From the NCBI GenBank assembly GCA_937773555.1, contig CALJVT010000004.1, positions 124,001-188,000 of the forward strand: 64,000 nt of DNA, in the 5' to 3' direction. Below are positions 57,100 to 64,000 of the stretch, piece after piece. The stretch is from an uncultured Pseudomonadales bacterium. Lineage in GTDB: Bacteria; Pseudomonadota; Gammaproteobacteria; Pseudomonadales; Balneatricaceae. How positions within the stretch are numbered: position 1 is the stretch's first letter; each line of letters starts with the position of its first letter. A program made the translations under genes and the position numbers. The notes below the pieces were generated by a model. It saw nothing but the letters and a program-made list of their open reading frames with translations. It was not told the DNA's origin and ran no database searches.

Positions 57100-59979
57100 A
57101 TGAAAAGAATGCTAATTAATGCAACCCACTCTGAAGAGTTGCGCGTTGCTCTGGTCGACGGCCAGCGTATGTACGACCTAGATATTGAATCTGGAGCTCG
57201 TGAACAAAAGAAGGCCAATATTTATCGCGGCCGTATCACCCGGGTAGAACCAAGTTTAGAAGCTGCGTTTGTTGACTATGGCTCAGAACGTCATGGTTTC
57301 CTTCCTCTTAAAGAAATTTCTCGCGAATACTTCAAAGACCCTTCTCAAAGCGGTCGCTCAAGCATACGTGAGCTGGTTAAAGAGGGTCAGGAAATTGTAG
57401 TTCAAGTGGACAAAGAAGAACGTGGTAATAAAGGCGCTGCCTTAACCACATTTATCAGCCTTGCTGGCCGTTACCTAGTTTTGATGCCTAATAACCCCCG
57501 TGCTGGCGGCATTTCCCGTCGCATTGAAGGTGAAGAACGTTCTCAACTTCGCGAAGTAATGAATCAACTGACTGTTCCTGCTGAGTCGGGCGTCATTGTT
57601 CGTACCGCCGGTATTGGCCGCAGTGCTGAAGACATACAGTGGGATCTAGATTATCTACAGCAACTGTGGGAATCGATCACTGCCGCCTCTGACAAGCACA
57701 CGGCCCCCTTCTTAATTTACCAAGAAAGTAACGTGATTATTCGCGCAATGCGTGATTATTTACGCCAAGATATTGGCGAAGTATTGATCGACGAACCTAA
57801 GGTTTATCAAGATGTATTAACTTTTGTACAACAAGTTATGCCTAGTTATGAGAACAAAATAAAGTTCTATGACCAAGAAATTCCTTTATTCAATCGCTTC
57901 CAAATTGAATCTCAGATCGAAACTGCTTTCCAGCGTGAAGTAACCCTTCCCTCTGGCGGTGCTATAGTAATCGACCCAACAGAAGCGTTAGTGTCTATCG
58001 ATATTAACTCAGCACGGGCCACTAAAGGCAGCGATATTGAAGAAACAGCATTAAACACTAACCTAGAAGCGGCAGAAGAAATTGCTCGCCAGTTACGTTT
58101 GCGTGACATGGGTGGTTTAGTTGTGATCGACTTTATTGACATGGGCCCAATGCGTAACCAACGCGCTGTGGAAAACAAACTACGTGACAGCTTAAAACTT
58201 GATCGTGCCCGCGTACAAGTCGGGCGTATTTCTCGTTTCGGCTTAATGGAAATGTCTCGCCAACGTTTGCGCCCCTCATTGGGTGAAACGTCAGGTATCG
58301 TCTGCCCACGCTGCAGTGGCCAAGGCAGTATTCGTGACGTTGCATCATTAGCCTTGTCTATTATTCGCTTAATCAATGAAGAAGCAAGCAAAGACCGCTC
58401 CGCTGAGATTCGGGTAGTATTACCAGTTAATATGGCAACCTACTTACTCAACGAGAAGCGAGCAGAGATTTTAGAAGTTGAAAAAACTGTTGGTGTTCGG
58501 GTAGTGATTATTCCAAACCCACAAATGGATACACCTCATTTTGAAGTGAGCCGCTTGCGAGACGACCATGAAGCAGCGCAGGCGAGTGAAACAAGTTATG
58601 AAATAGACTTGGTTCAACATCACTTTGACGCTAAGGAGTTTGATGCTAAAACCCCTCTAGCGATGGAAAAGCCAGCAGTGGAAAGCATTCAGCCAGCCAA
58701 ACCAGCTCCAGAAACAGGAGCTACTGCATCTGCGCCAGTTAAAGCCAAAACCACTGCTGCAAAGCCTGCTAAAACCACAGGTTTAGGTGCCCGTATCTTG
58801 GGCGCCTTGGGCCGTTTAATTAATGGTGAGCCGAAAGCTAAAGTAGAAGAAAAACCACCGGTTAAAGCCTCAACTTCTCGTAATGAGTCACGTAACAGTT
58901 CTCGCAATAGCCAAAATCGGAACCAAAATGATGATCGTCGTCGTGGCCGCAATGGTAACAGACGCAATGAATCACGTGACGACAAGCGTAACGAAGCTAA
59001 TACGGAGTCTCGTAACACGTCTCGGAGTGAAGCCAGTACCGAATCACGAAATGAAAGCCGGAACGAAGAGCGCAAGAACGACCGAAATACAGATGAGAAG
59101 CGCAACAACCGTCGCCAGGAGACTCGAAACAAGAGTCGCGAGCCTAAAGCTGTTGAAGCCATAGAAACTGCTACGCAGGCCCCTTCTGTGCCCGAGGAAG
59201 CTTATGAATCAAATGCCAACCGCACTCGTGATCAGAAGCGTCGTCGAGATCGTAACGGTAAGCGTAGCAACCCCAAAACACAAACTGATCAAAGCCTAGA
59301 TGCAAATACCAGCGCAGTAACTGAAGAGGCCATAACCCCTGAAGTCATCACCCAAACTGAAGTTGCTCCTACCGAAGCAGTGATAGCTGACGTGGTTGAG
59401 ACCAACTCTGAGACTGAAGCGGCACCTAAAAAAGAAACAGGCGATAAAAAACCTCGCCAACGTAAACCACGTGAACGCAAACCGAAGGAAGCTAAACCTA
59501 CCGAAGCAGTCGTTGAAACCTCAATCGAAAGCCCGTCAGTACCTGCTGATGCAGCTGTGGAAAAGACTGTGGAAGTTGTTGAGGCAATAACTGAGAAAAA
59601 ACCTGAGAGCCCTAGTGAGGTTGTCGCTGCACCGTCTGCTAAAGTTGTTGCTGACGTTAAGGTGGACGTTGCTAAAGAAGTTAAACCTGAAACCCTTGCA
59701 GAAGTTAAGGTTGAAGTTACAGTTGAAACTCCTAAAAAAACGTCACCAGTGAAAAAGACTGAAGCAGTAGTTGAGGCCCTAGTAGAAAAAGCCCCAGAAG
59801 TTGCGGTTGACAAGGCGGTTGAAACTGAGGCGGCGGTTACGCTAGAAGAAATTAAGCCAGTGCCAGCTAATGAAGCCACTGCACCGCGCTCTTCTCGCCC
59901 GCGTGCTCACAATGACCCACGTGAGAAGCGTCGCCGTGAAAAAGCTGCAGCTGAGCAAGACGCAGCTAAAGAAGGTTAA
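57100..59979 (+). CDS. rne: Ribonuclease E
   Basis: This 959-residue endoribonuclease is the core of the RNA degradosome. Its N-terminal catalytic half has [20 protein letters not shown], the S1 domain (about 36-125), catalytic D301 and D344 ([12 protein letters not shown] and VIDFIDMG), and Zn-link cysteines C402/C405 (CPRCSGQG), two residues off E. coli numbering. The C-terminal half (about 510-959) is disordered, first Arg/Asn/Ser-rich with repeated ESRN units, then Glu/Ala/Val/Lys-rich. The frame begins at 57076 but the ATG at 57100 gives the canonical start. Its 3' end converges on murB. Confidence 0.96.
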   Translation: MKRMLINATHSEELRVALVDGQRMYDLDIESGAREQKKANIYRGRITRVEPSLEAAFVDYGSERHGFLPLKEISREYFKDPSQSGRSSIRELVKEGQEIVVQVDKEERGNKGAALTTFISLAGRYLVLMPNNPRAGGISRRIEGEERSQLREVMNQLTVPAESGVIVRTAGIGRSAEDIQWDLDYLQQLWESITAASDKHTAPFLIYQESNVIIRAMRDYLRQDIGEVLIDEPKVYQDVLTFVQQVMPSYENKIKFYDQEIPLFNRFQIESQIETAFQREVTLPSGGAIVIDPTEALVSIDINSARATKGSDIEETALNTNLEAAEEIARQLRLRDMGGLVVIDFIDMGPMRNQRAVENKLRDSLKLDRARVQVGRISRFGLMEMSRQRLRPSLGETSGIVCPRCSGQGSIRDVASLALSIIRLINEEASKDRSAEIRVVLPVNMATYLLNEKRAEILEVEKTVGVRVVIIPNPQMDTPHFEVSRLRDDHEAAQASETSYEIDLVQHHFDAKEFDAKTPLAMEKPAVESIQPAKPAPETGATASAPVKAKTTAAKPAKTTGLGARILGALGRLINGEPKAKVEEKPPVKASTSRNESRNSSRNSQNRNQNDDRRRGRNGNRRNESRDDKRNEANTESRNTSRSEASTESRNESRNEERKNDRNTDEKRNNRRQETRNKSREPKAVEAIETATQAPSVPEEAYESNANRTRDQKRRRDRNGKRSNPKTQTDQSLDANTSAVTEEAITPEVITQTEVAPTEAVIADVVETNSETEAAPKKETGDKKPRQRKPRERKPKEAKPTEAVVETSIESPSVPADAAVEKTVEVVEAITEKKPESPSEVVAAPSAKVVADVKVDVAKEVKPETLAEVKVEVTVETPKKTSPVKKTEAVVEALVEKAPEVAVDKAVETEAAVTLEEIKPVPANEATAPRSSRPRAHNDPREKRRREKAAAEQDAAKEG

Positions 59980-59985
59980 GTTACT

Positions 59986-61044
59986 TTATAGGTAAAACTC
60001 ACCTCGGTTGTCAAACAACCGAGGCTCTACTTCTAATGTGACACCAAATTTTTTGGCCACGTCAACTTTTATTGTCTGAGCCAAATCTAATACGTCTTTG
60101 CCCGTAGCGACGCCTGAGCAGACCAAGACTAATGCTTGATGTTCGTGAACACCTACATCACCCTGCTTAAACCCTTTCCAACCTAACTGATCAATCAGCC
60201 AACCGGCCGCTAATTTGTGACCCTTGCCATCGATAGCGTAAGCGACGAGCCCCGGCCATTGTTGTGCTAATTTCTGTTTTTGGCTATCACTCACTATAGG
60301 GTTTTTAAAAAAACTGCCAACATTGGGAACTTTTTTTGGATCTGGCAGCTTAGAACGACGGATATGGATCACTGCATCTCGTACCTGTTGCGGTGAGGCA
60401 TTAGCTGCGAGCTCACCCGATAGCGACATAATGGTGTCTGCGATAATGCCATAACTAACTTGAGGCTGATTCCCATAGGTCAAGGAGAATTGAACTTGGG
60501 TAACAATCCAGCTTCGGTTACGTTTAAATACGCTATCTCTATAGCCAAACTCACAGTCTTTAGTTGCTAGTTCAAACGTGTCACCAGTATCAAAATTAAA
60601 CACCTGCACAAGCTCAAGGCAGTGTTTTAGTTCTACACCATAGGCGCCAATGTTTTGAATGGGTGCAGCGCCTACCTGCCCTGGAATTAATGACAAATTT
60701 TCTAAGCCACTGGCTCCACGGGCAACTGATTCAGCAACAAGAAGGTCCCATTCATAACCCGCTTGCGCATTAACACTAAACGTCTTTGATATGCTTTGTT
60801 TCTCTTTCTCAACTGGCCAAAACACCTGATCCATCGCCATGAGCATGACTAAACCTTCAAAGTCTTGAGTAAGCACAAGGTTACTACCACCCCCTATTAG
60901 CAGCCAAGGGCAACATTTATCATGACAAAATTTTCGTGCTTGGCGTAAATCATCGAGACAGTTGATAGCAACAAAATATGCAGCTTCAACGTTTAAACTT
61001 AACGTATTGTAGGGTTTCAGGTTAACCCTGCGCTGCAATTCCAT
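59986..61044 (-). CDS. murB: UDP-N-acetylenolpyruvoylglucosamine reductase
   Basis: This 352-residue FAD enzyme of peptidoglycan synthesis reduces UDP-GlcNAc-enolpyruvate to UDP-MurNAc. It has the FAD-binding blocks LLIGGGSNLVL near residue 49 and SLIPGQVGAAPIQNIGAYG near residue 117, the active-site FGYRDSVFK, and the NVGSFFKNP motif of the type I enzyme. Its start shares one base with the kdsB stop, showing translational coupling in lpxK-ycaR-kdsB-murB. Confidence 0.96.
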   Translation of the reverse strand: MELQRRVNLKPYNTLSLNVEAAYFVAINCLDDLRQARKFCHDKCCPWLLIGGGSNLVLTQDFEGLVMLMAMDQVFWPVEKEKQSISKTFSVNAQAGYEWDLLVAESVARGASGLENLSLIPGQVGAAPIQNIGAYGVELKHCLELVQVFNFDTGDTFELATKDCEFGYRDSVFKRNRSWIVTQVQFSLTYGNQPQVSYGIIADTIMSLSGELAANASPQQVRDAVIHIRRSKLPDPKKVPNVGSFFKNPIVSDSQKQKLAQQWPGLVAYAIDGKGHKLAAGWLIDQLGWKGFKQGDVGVHEHQALVLVCSGVATGKDVLDLAQTIKVDVAKKFGVTLEVEPRLFDNRGEFYL

Positions 61045-61814
61045 TAACTTTCCAGAGCCATTGAGGCAAGAAATTTTCGCATGTGTATTAAGTCTTCATA
61101 AGTGTCGACCCCAGCTGGCATTCCTTCTGGTGCTAAGTCTACATGAACACTTTCACCATGATGCAAGGCTCTGAGTTGTTCAAGGCTTTCAAGTGTTTCA
61201 TAGCTTGCCTGCGGCCAAGCCACATAACGGTGTAAAAAACCTACACGATAGGCATAAAGTCCAATATGCCGCAGGTAAATATCCTCCGTTACACGTTTAG
61301 TGTCGGTGTCATTCCAGCTTCTATCCCATGGTAAAGGCGCCCGAGAGAAATACATGGCCATATTGGCTGCATTGCGCACCAGCTTCACTGCATTAGCATC
61401 AAATACTTGGGAAATATCTTCTATAGGTTCAGCTAAGGTGGCGATTGAGACATCAGCGTATTGTTCTAGGTTGTTGGCCACTTGATTGATTAAGTGTGGC
61501 GGTATTAGGGGTTCATCCCCTTGAACATTCACTACAATATGATCATCTGGCAACGCCAGATGAGCCACAACCTCCTGTAACCGATCAGTGCCCGTAACAT
61601 GGTTCTCACGGGTCATAATTACCTTGTCACAAAACTCTTTTGCATGATTCTCAATATTTATATGGTCTGTCGCTATGTAGACCTGCGATGCTTCACTCTT
61701 GCATGCCTGCTGGTAAACTCGCTGAAGCATCGTTGTGCCACCAAGGTCTAGCAGAGGCTTGCCTGGCAGACGGCTTGAGTAAAACCGAGCTGGAATTATC
61801 ACAGAAAAAGCCAT
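61044..61814 (-). CDS. kdsB: 3-deoxy-manno-octulosonate cytidylyltransferase
   Basis: This 256-residue nucleotidyltransferase activates Kdo as CMP-Kdo for lipopolysaccharide. It has PARFYSSRLPGKPLLDLGG near residue 9, metal-binding VNVQGDEPLI near residue 97, and HIGLYAYRVGFLHRY near residue 185. One-base overlaps with ycaR and murB mark a coupled operon. Confidence 0.96.
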   Translation of the reverse strand: MAFSVIIPARFYSSRLPGKPLLDLGGTTMLQRVYQQACKSEASQVYIATDHINIENHAKEFCDKVIMTRENHVTGTDRLQEVVAHLALPDDHIVVNVQGDEPLIPPHLINQVANNLEQYADVSIATLAEPIEDISQVFDANAVKLVRNAANMAMYFSRAPLPWDRSWNDTDTKRVTEDIYLRHIGLYAYRVGFLHRYVAWPQASYETLESLEQLRALHHGESVHVDLAPEGMPAGVDTYEDLIHMRKFLASMALES

Positions 61815-61996
61815 TAAGCTTGCTTCTCTTCTTCAGTAAGGGGCCTTGCTTGTGCCTCCAATAAAACAGGAATACCTGCATCAATAGGATAAGCTAAACC
61901 ACTGGCAGGACAAAAAAGTTCATTTGTCTGTGAATGGAAAAATAGTTGGCCATGGCTCACTGGGCAGGCAAGAACTTCTAATAATTTTTTATCCAT
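61814..61996 (-). CDS. ycaR: Trm112/YcaR family small protein
   Basis: This 60-residue UPF0434/Trm112-like protein has MDKKLLEVLACPVSHGQL and LAYPIDAGIPVLLE. The usual second CxxC is degenerate here (one Cys in FCPASG), so metal binding is doubtful. AAGGA lies 5 bases before the ATG. Conserved between lpxK and kdsB in gammaproteobacteria; its function is not settled. Confidence 0.92.
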   Translation of the reverse strand: MDKKLLEVLACPVSHGQLFFHSQTNELFCPASGLAYPIDAGIPVLLEAQARPLTEEEKQA

Positions 61997-62025
61997 GGGA
62001 ATCCTTATTTATAGGGTGTAGTAGG

Positions 62026-63033
62026 TTATAAACCTAATTCTAACAACAGCGCATCTATTTGCGCAGGTGCAATAGTTAATGATTGAGTTGCATATAACCA
62101 AGGCTTTGGTGGCTCATTATTTTTAGCTTGGGCCCATGATCTACATTTAACAGCGTCTTTAGCTGTCATAATTAATTCGTGCTGTGGCAGATCATGTTCT
62201 TTAAATTGATAATGATCTGCATACCCTTTGCCATCAACGTCATATCCACGATGACGTAAGTCGTCAAAAAACCGTTTTGGATGGCCCACAGCAGCTACTG
62301 CAAACATTGGTTTTGCAACATCAGGCCAAGGCACAACTAAATCATCAAACACTCGCTTTAACTGGTCAAGTCTGGGGTGTAAGTGACACAATGTGTGCCC
62401 TTGCATATAGTGTTTTATGTTTGCGTTGATGGTGCTACTAGGCATGCCTGTAGTGAACACTTGATTCACCTGAGAAAGTTTGGTGGCCGGCTCCCTTAAA
62501 GGTCCAGCAGGAATGCATAAACCATTACCAATACCACGAGTTGCATCAAGCAAGCACCATTCTACATCACCTTTGATAGCGTTATGTTGCAAACCATCAT
62601 CACTAATAACTAGATCAAATTGCTTTTGCTCTGCCAACCAAGCAATACTAGACTTTCTGCGCCAGCCTACCACTACGGGTACGCCGGTTAATTGACTCAA
62701 TAATAGCGGTTCATCACCAACGGTATGAGCATTGTCTTCTGCAGTAACGCAGTGGGGTCCAGCACCAACCTTGCTGCCGTAGCCACGACTAATAATGGCA
62801 CAGCGCAAACCTTTACTTTTTAACGCGGCAACAAGAGCTACTACCAGTGGCGTTTTGCCTGTACCTCCAACAGTAATGTTGCCAATAACTACTAGGGGAA
62901 GAAGGTTTTTTCCGAGCTTAGGCTGCCTATAAATATGCCAACTTCTAAGCCATAGGTACAGACAAGCCAAGGGCTGTAATAAGTATAACCACCAAGCCCC
63001 TCGATACCATGCGTTGAGTATTTTTTCAGTCAC
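62026..63033 (-). CDS. lpxK: Tetraacyldisaccharide 4'-kinase
   Basis: This 335-residue inner-membrane kinase phosphorylates the lipid A precursor. It has an N-terminal hydrophobic helix (about 15-30), the Walker A GNITVGGTGKTPLV near residue 52, and DDGLQHNAI near residue 147. The start is GTG at 63033 with GGA 6 bases upstream. msbA, its partner in E. coli, is absent; ycaR follows 29 bases later. A good promoter lies at 63125-63152. Confidence 0.95.
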   Translation of the reverse strand: MTEKILNAWYRGAWWLYLLQPLACLYLWLRSWHIYRQPKLGKNLLPLVVIGNITVGGTGKTPLVVALVAALKSKGLRCAIISRGYGSKVGAGPHCVTAEDNAHTVGDEPLLLSQLTGVPVVVGWRRKSSIAWLAEQKQFDLVISDDGLQHNAIKGDVEWCLLDATRGIGNGLCIPAGPLREPATKLSQVNQVFTTGMPSSTINANIKHYMQGHTLCHLHPRLDQLKRVFDDLVVPWPDVAKPMFAVAAVGHPKRFFDDLRHRGYDVDGKGYADHYQFKEHDLPQHELIMTAKDAVKCRSWAQAKNNEPPKPWLYATQSLTIAPAQIDALLLELGL

Positions 63034-63124
63034 CTATGTTCCATATTAAGTCTGCGCTTAGCTTCACCTGGCCGTCATTTGGCATGGTTGCATACCGTGG
63101 CACCATACAGGCCTTTATCGGATC

Positions 63125-63152
63125 ATTATAACCTACACCCCTGTGCTATCAA
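63125..63152 (-). promoter_or_regulatory. Sigma-70-like promoter for lpxK-ycaR-kdsB-murB
   Basis: On the minus strand TTGATA (63152-63147, five of six consensus bases) and a perfect TATAAT (63130-63125) are separated by 16 bases. Transcription would start near 63118, about 85 bases before the lpxK GTG. This indicates lpxK is transcribed separately from comEC. Confidence 0.6.
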
Positions 63153-63169
63153 GTAATTATATATAGCAC
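63143..63169. promoter_or_regulatory. Palindrome overlapping the lpxK -35 region
   Basis: GTGCTAT (63143-63149) and ATAGCAC (63163-63169) form a perfect 7-base inverted repeat with a 13-base spacer that covers the -35 box of the promoter at 63125-63152. This is the geometry of a repressor operator. It could also be the end-of-comEC hairpin, but it lacks a U-run on the minus strand. Confidence 0.35.
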
Positions 63170-63196
63170 TTATGTAGAGCCTAATAAGCTGCCCCT

Positions 63197-64000
63197 TTAG
63201 GGCAAATATGGCATCACTTGGTAGCTGCCATTAGCTTCAAATATCGCCTGTATCTGCCCATGTCGGCCAGTATTGTACCAATGACTGCCATGGCGCCAAT
63301 ACGCGCTAGTTATATTTTTATGCGGATGCCCATATGAGTTATTTTTTCCTGCAGAAATTAATACGTAAGCAGGCATCACATGGTTTAAAAACTCTTTTGA
63401 AGACGATGTTTTACTGCCATGATGCGGTGCAATTAACACGTCACTAGCAAGGGACATTGCACCTAACTTCCCTGACAATTCCACTAAAATAGTTTCTGCC
63501 TTAGCTTCAATATCTCCAGCAATTAACACCTGGCGTCCAAATAACTTAAGTAATATGACACACGACGCGTTGTTGCCAGTTAAGCCATAATCAGCCAAGG
63601 CAATTTGGCGCCACATAAGAGGAGTATTGGCGTCTTCCCACAGGGCTTTCCAGCGGGTGCTAGTGCACCGACTTACATCTGCTGCTGACACAACCATTGC
63701 TTGCTCCCGTTTTGGTTTATGTTCAGAGGGCAATATTAAGCGCTTTACTAGCTGCTGTTGTAATAATGCATTTAAGCCGCCGCTGTGATCCATATCCCAG
63801 TGACTGATAACTAATACATCAAGCTGATTAACACCTTGACCTAGCATCTCTGGCAAAATAACAGCATCCACTAAGTTAAATCCGCTGTGATAACGATTCC
63901 CAAGATCATACAACATATTGTGCTCACCTTGCCGAACCCAAACACTTAAACCTTGGCCTACATCCAACAAGGTGACAACAACCTTAGATTGACTATTGAT
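63197..64000 (-). CDS. comEC: ComEC/Rec2 C-terminal metallo-beta-lactamase-like domain (5' end beyond window)
   Basis: The frame is open to the end of the window, so the N-terminal membrane channel part is missing; 267 codons and the stop are visible. LLDVGQGLSVWV, the metal-binding SHWDMDHSGGLNALL, CVILLKLFGRQVLIAGDI and the HHGSKTSSS block are the DNA-uptake protein's C-terminal hydrolase domain. ComEC carries single-stranded DNA across the inner membrane in natural transformation. The apparent TTG start at 63970 is only where the first start-like codon falls. exbBD, usually between comEC and lpxK in Pseudomonas, is absent. Confidence 0.93.
   Translation of the reverse strand: MNSQSKVVVTLLDVGQGLSVWVRQGEHNMLYDLGNRYHSGFNLVDAVILPEMLGQGVNQLDVLVISHWDMDHSGGLNALLQQQLVKRLILPSEHKPKREQAMVVSAADVSRCTSTRWKALWEDANTPLMWRQIALADYGLTGNNASCVILLKLFGRQVLIAGDIEAKAETILVELSGKLGAMSLASDVLIAPHHGSKTSSSKEFLNHVMPAYVLISAGKNNSYGHPHKNITSAYWRHGSHWYNTGRHGQIQAIFEANGSYQVMPYLP

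Noticed and set aside
58689-59879. Two long minus-strand open frames (58689-59162 and 59289-59879) opposite rne
   Set aside because: They mirror the Arg/Ser-rich and Glu/Val/Ala-rich codons of the RNase E tail; the predicted products are low-complexity Leu/Arg/Ser or Ser/Thr/Ala strings without start signals.
1-64000. CRISPR arrays, tRNA/rRNA genes, insertion sequences, integrases, phage or plasmid replication genes
   Set aside because: None was found by reading; no direct-repeat arrays, no transposase-like products and no tRNA-like cloverleaf ending in CCA in the intergenic regions.

Overview
The window reads as a dense, slightly AT-leaning chromosome segment from a marine-type gammaproteobacterium. 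Supporting signs are rnfABCDGE-nth, the single-subunit CysI followed by a DUF934 protein, a Pseudomonas-like rluC/rne-murB-kdsB-ycaR-lpxK-comEC locus, aceK, a leucine-degradation cluster, and a two-component pair resembling the 'proteobacterial dedicated sortase' type. The genus cannot be named from the sequence. No tRNA, rRNA, CRISPR array, intact IS element, integrase or phage gene was seen. Most genes are housekeeping or central metabolism.

Layout. 1-6.1 kb: end of a leucine/isovalerate catabolic operon (liuC fragment, liuD, liuE, aacS) plus a SAM methyltransferase, taking leucine carbon to acetoacetyl-CoA. 6.1-13.3 kb: a drug/metabolite exporter, small membrane proteins, aceK, tcdA, yigZ, yjdM and dbpA. 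13.3-20.0 kb: an accessory-looking catabolic block with a LysR regulator, a Rieske oxygenase, an aldehyde dehydrogenase and a rubredoxin-rubredoxin reductase fusion, flanked by a divergent LysR gene and a LysE-type exporter. 20-29 kb: a cold-shock gene with a structured leader, assimilatory sulfite reductase with its DUF934 partner, and the Rnf ion-pumping ferredoxin:NAD+ oxidoreductase operon ending in nth. 29-44.4 kb: ydbH-like lipid transport protein, ydiJ-like D-2-hydroxyglutarate dehydrogenase, rhlE, argG, pyrC, rnt, yidD, a histidine kinase/response regulator pair and trpS. 44.6-55.4 kb: msrA, a dimethylglycine-dehydrogenase-like flavoprotein, ETF (etfBA), a degraded gene remnant, a DmdC-like acyl-CoA dehydrogenase, a MaoC hydratase, a KfrA-like coiled-coil protein and a DmdB-like acyl-CoA ligase. 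55.5-64 kb: rluC divergent from rne, then the convergent murB-kdsB-ycaR-lpxK operon and the 3' part of comEC.

How the parts may cooperate. The Rieske/aldehyde dehydrogenase operon and the dimethylglycine-dehydrogenase-like protein could both handle methylated amines or quaternary ammonium osmolytes. ETF would collect electrons from the flavoprotein and the acyl-CoA dehydrogenase. These substrate assignments are inference; the enzyme classes are well supported. The points most worth a second look are the rubredoxin-linked Rieske operon, the sortase-type two-component system with no sortase nearby, the decayed gene after etfA, two alternative hairpins in the cold-shock leader, and a palindrome over the lpxK promoter.
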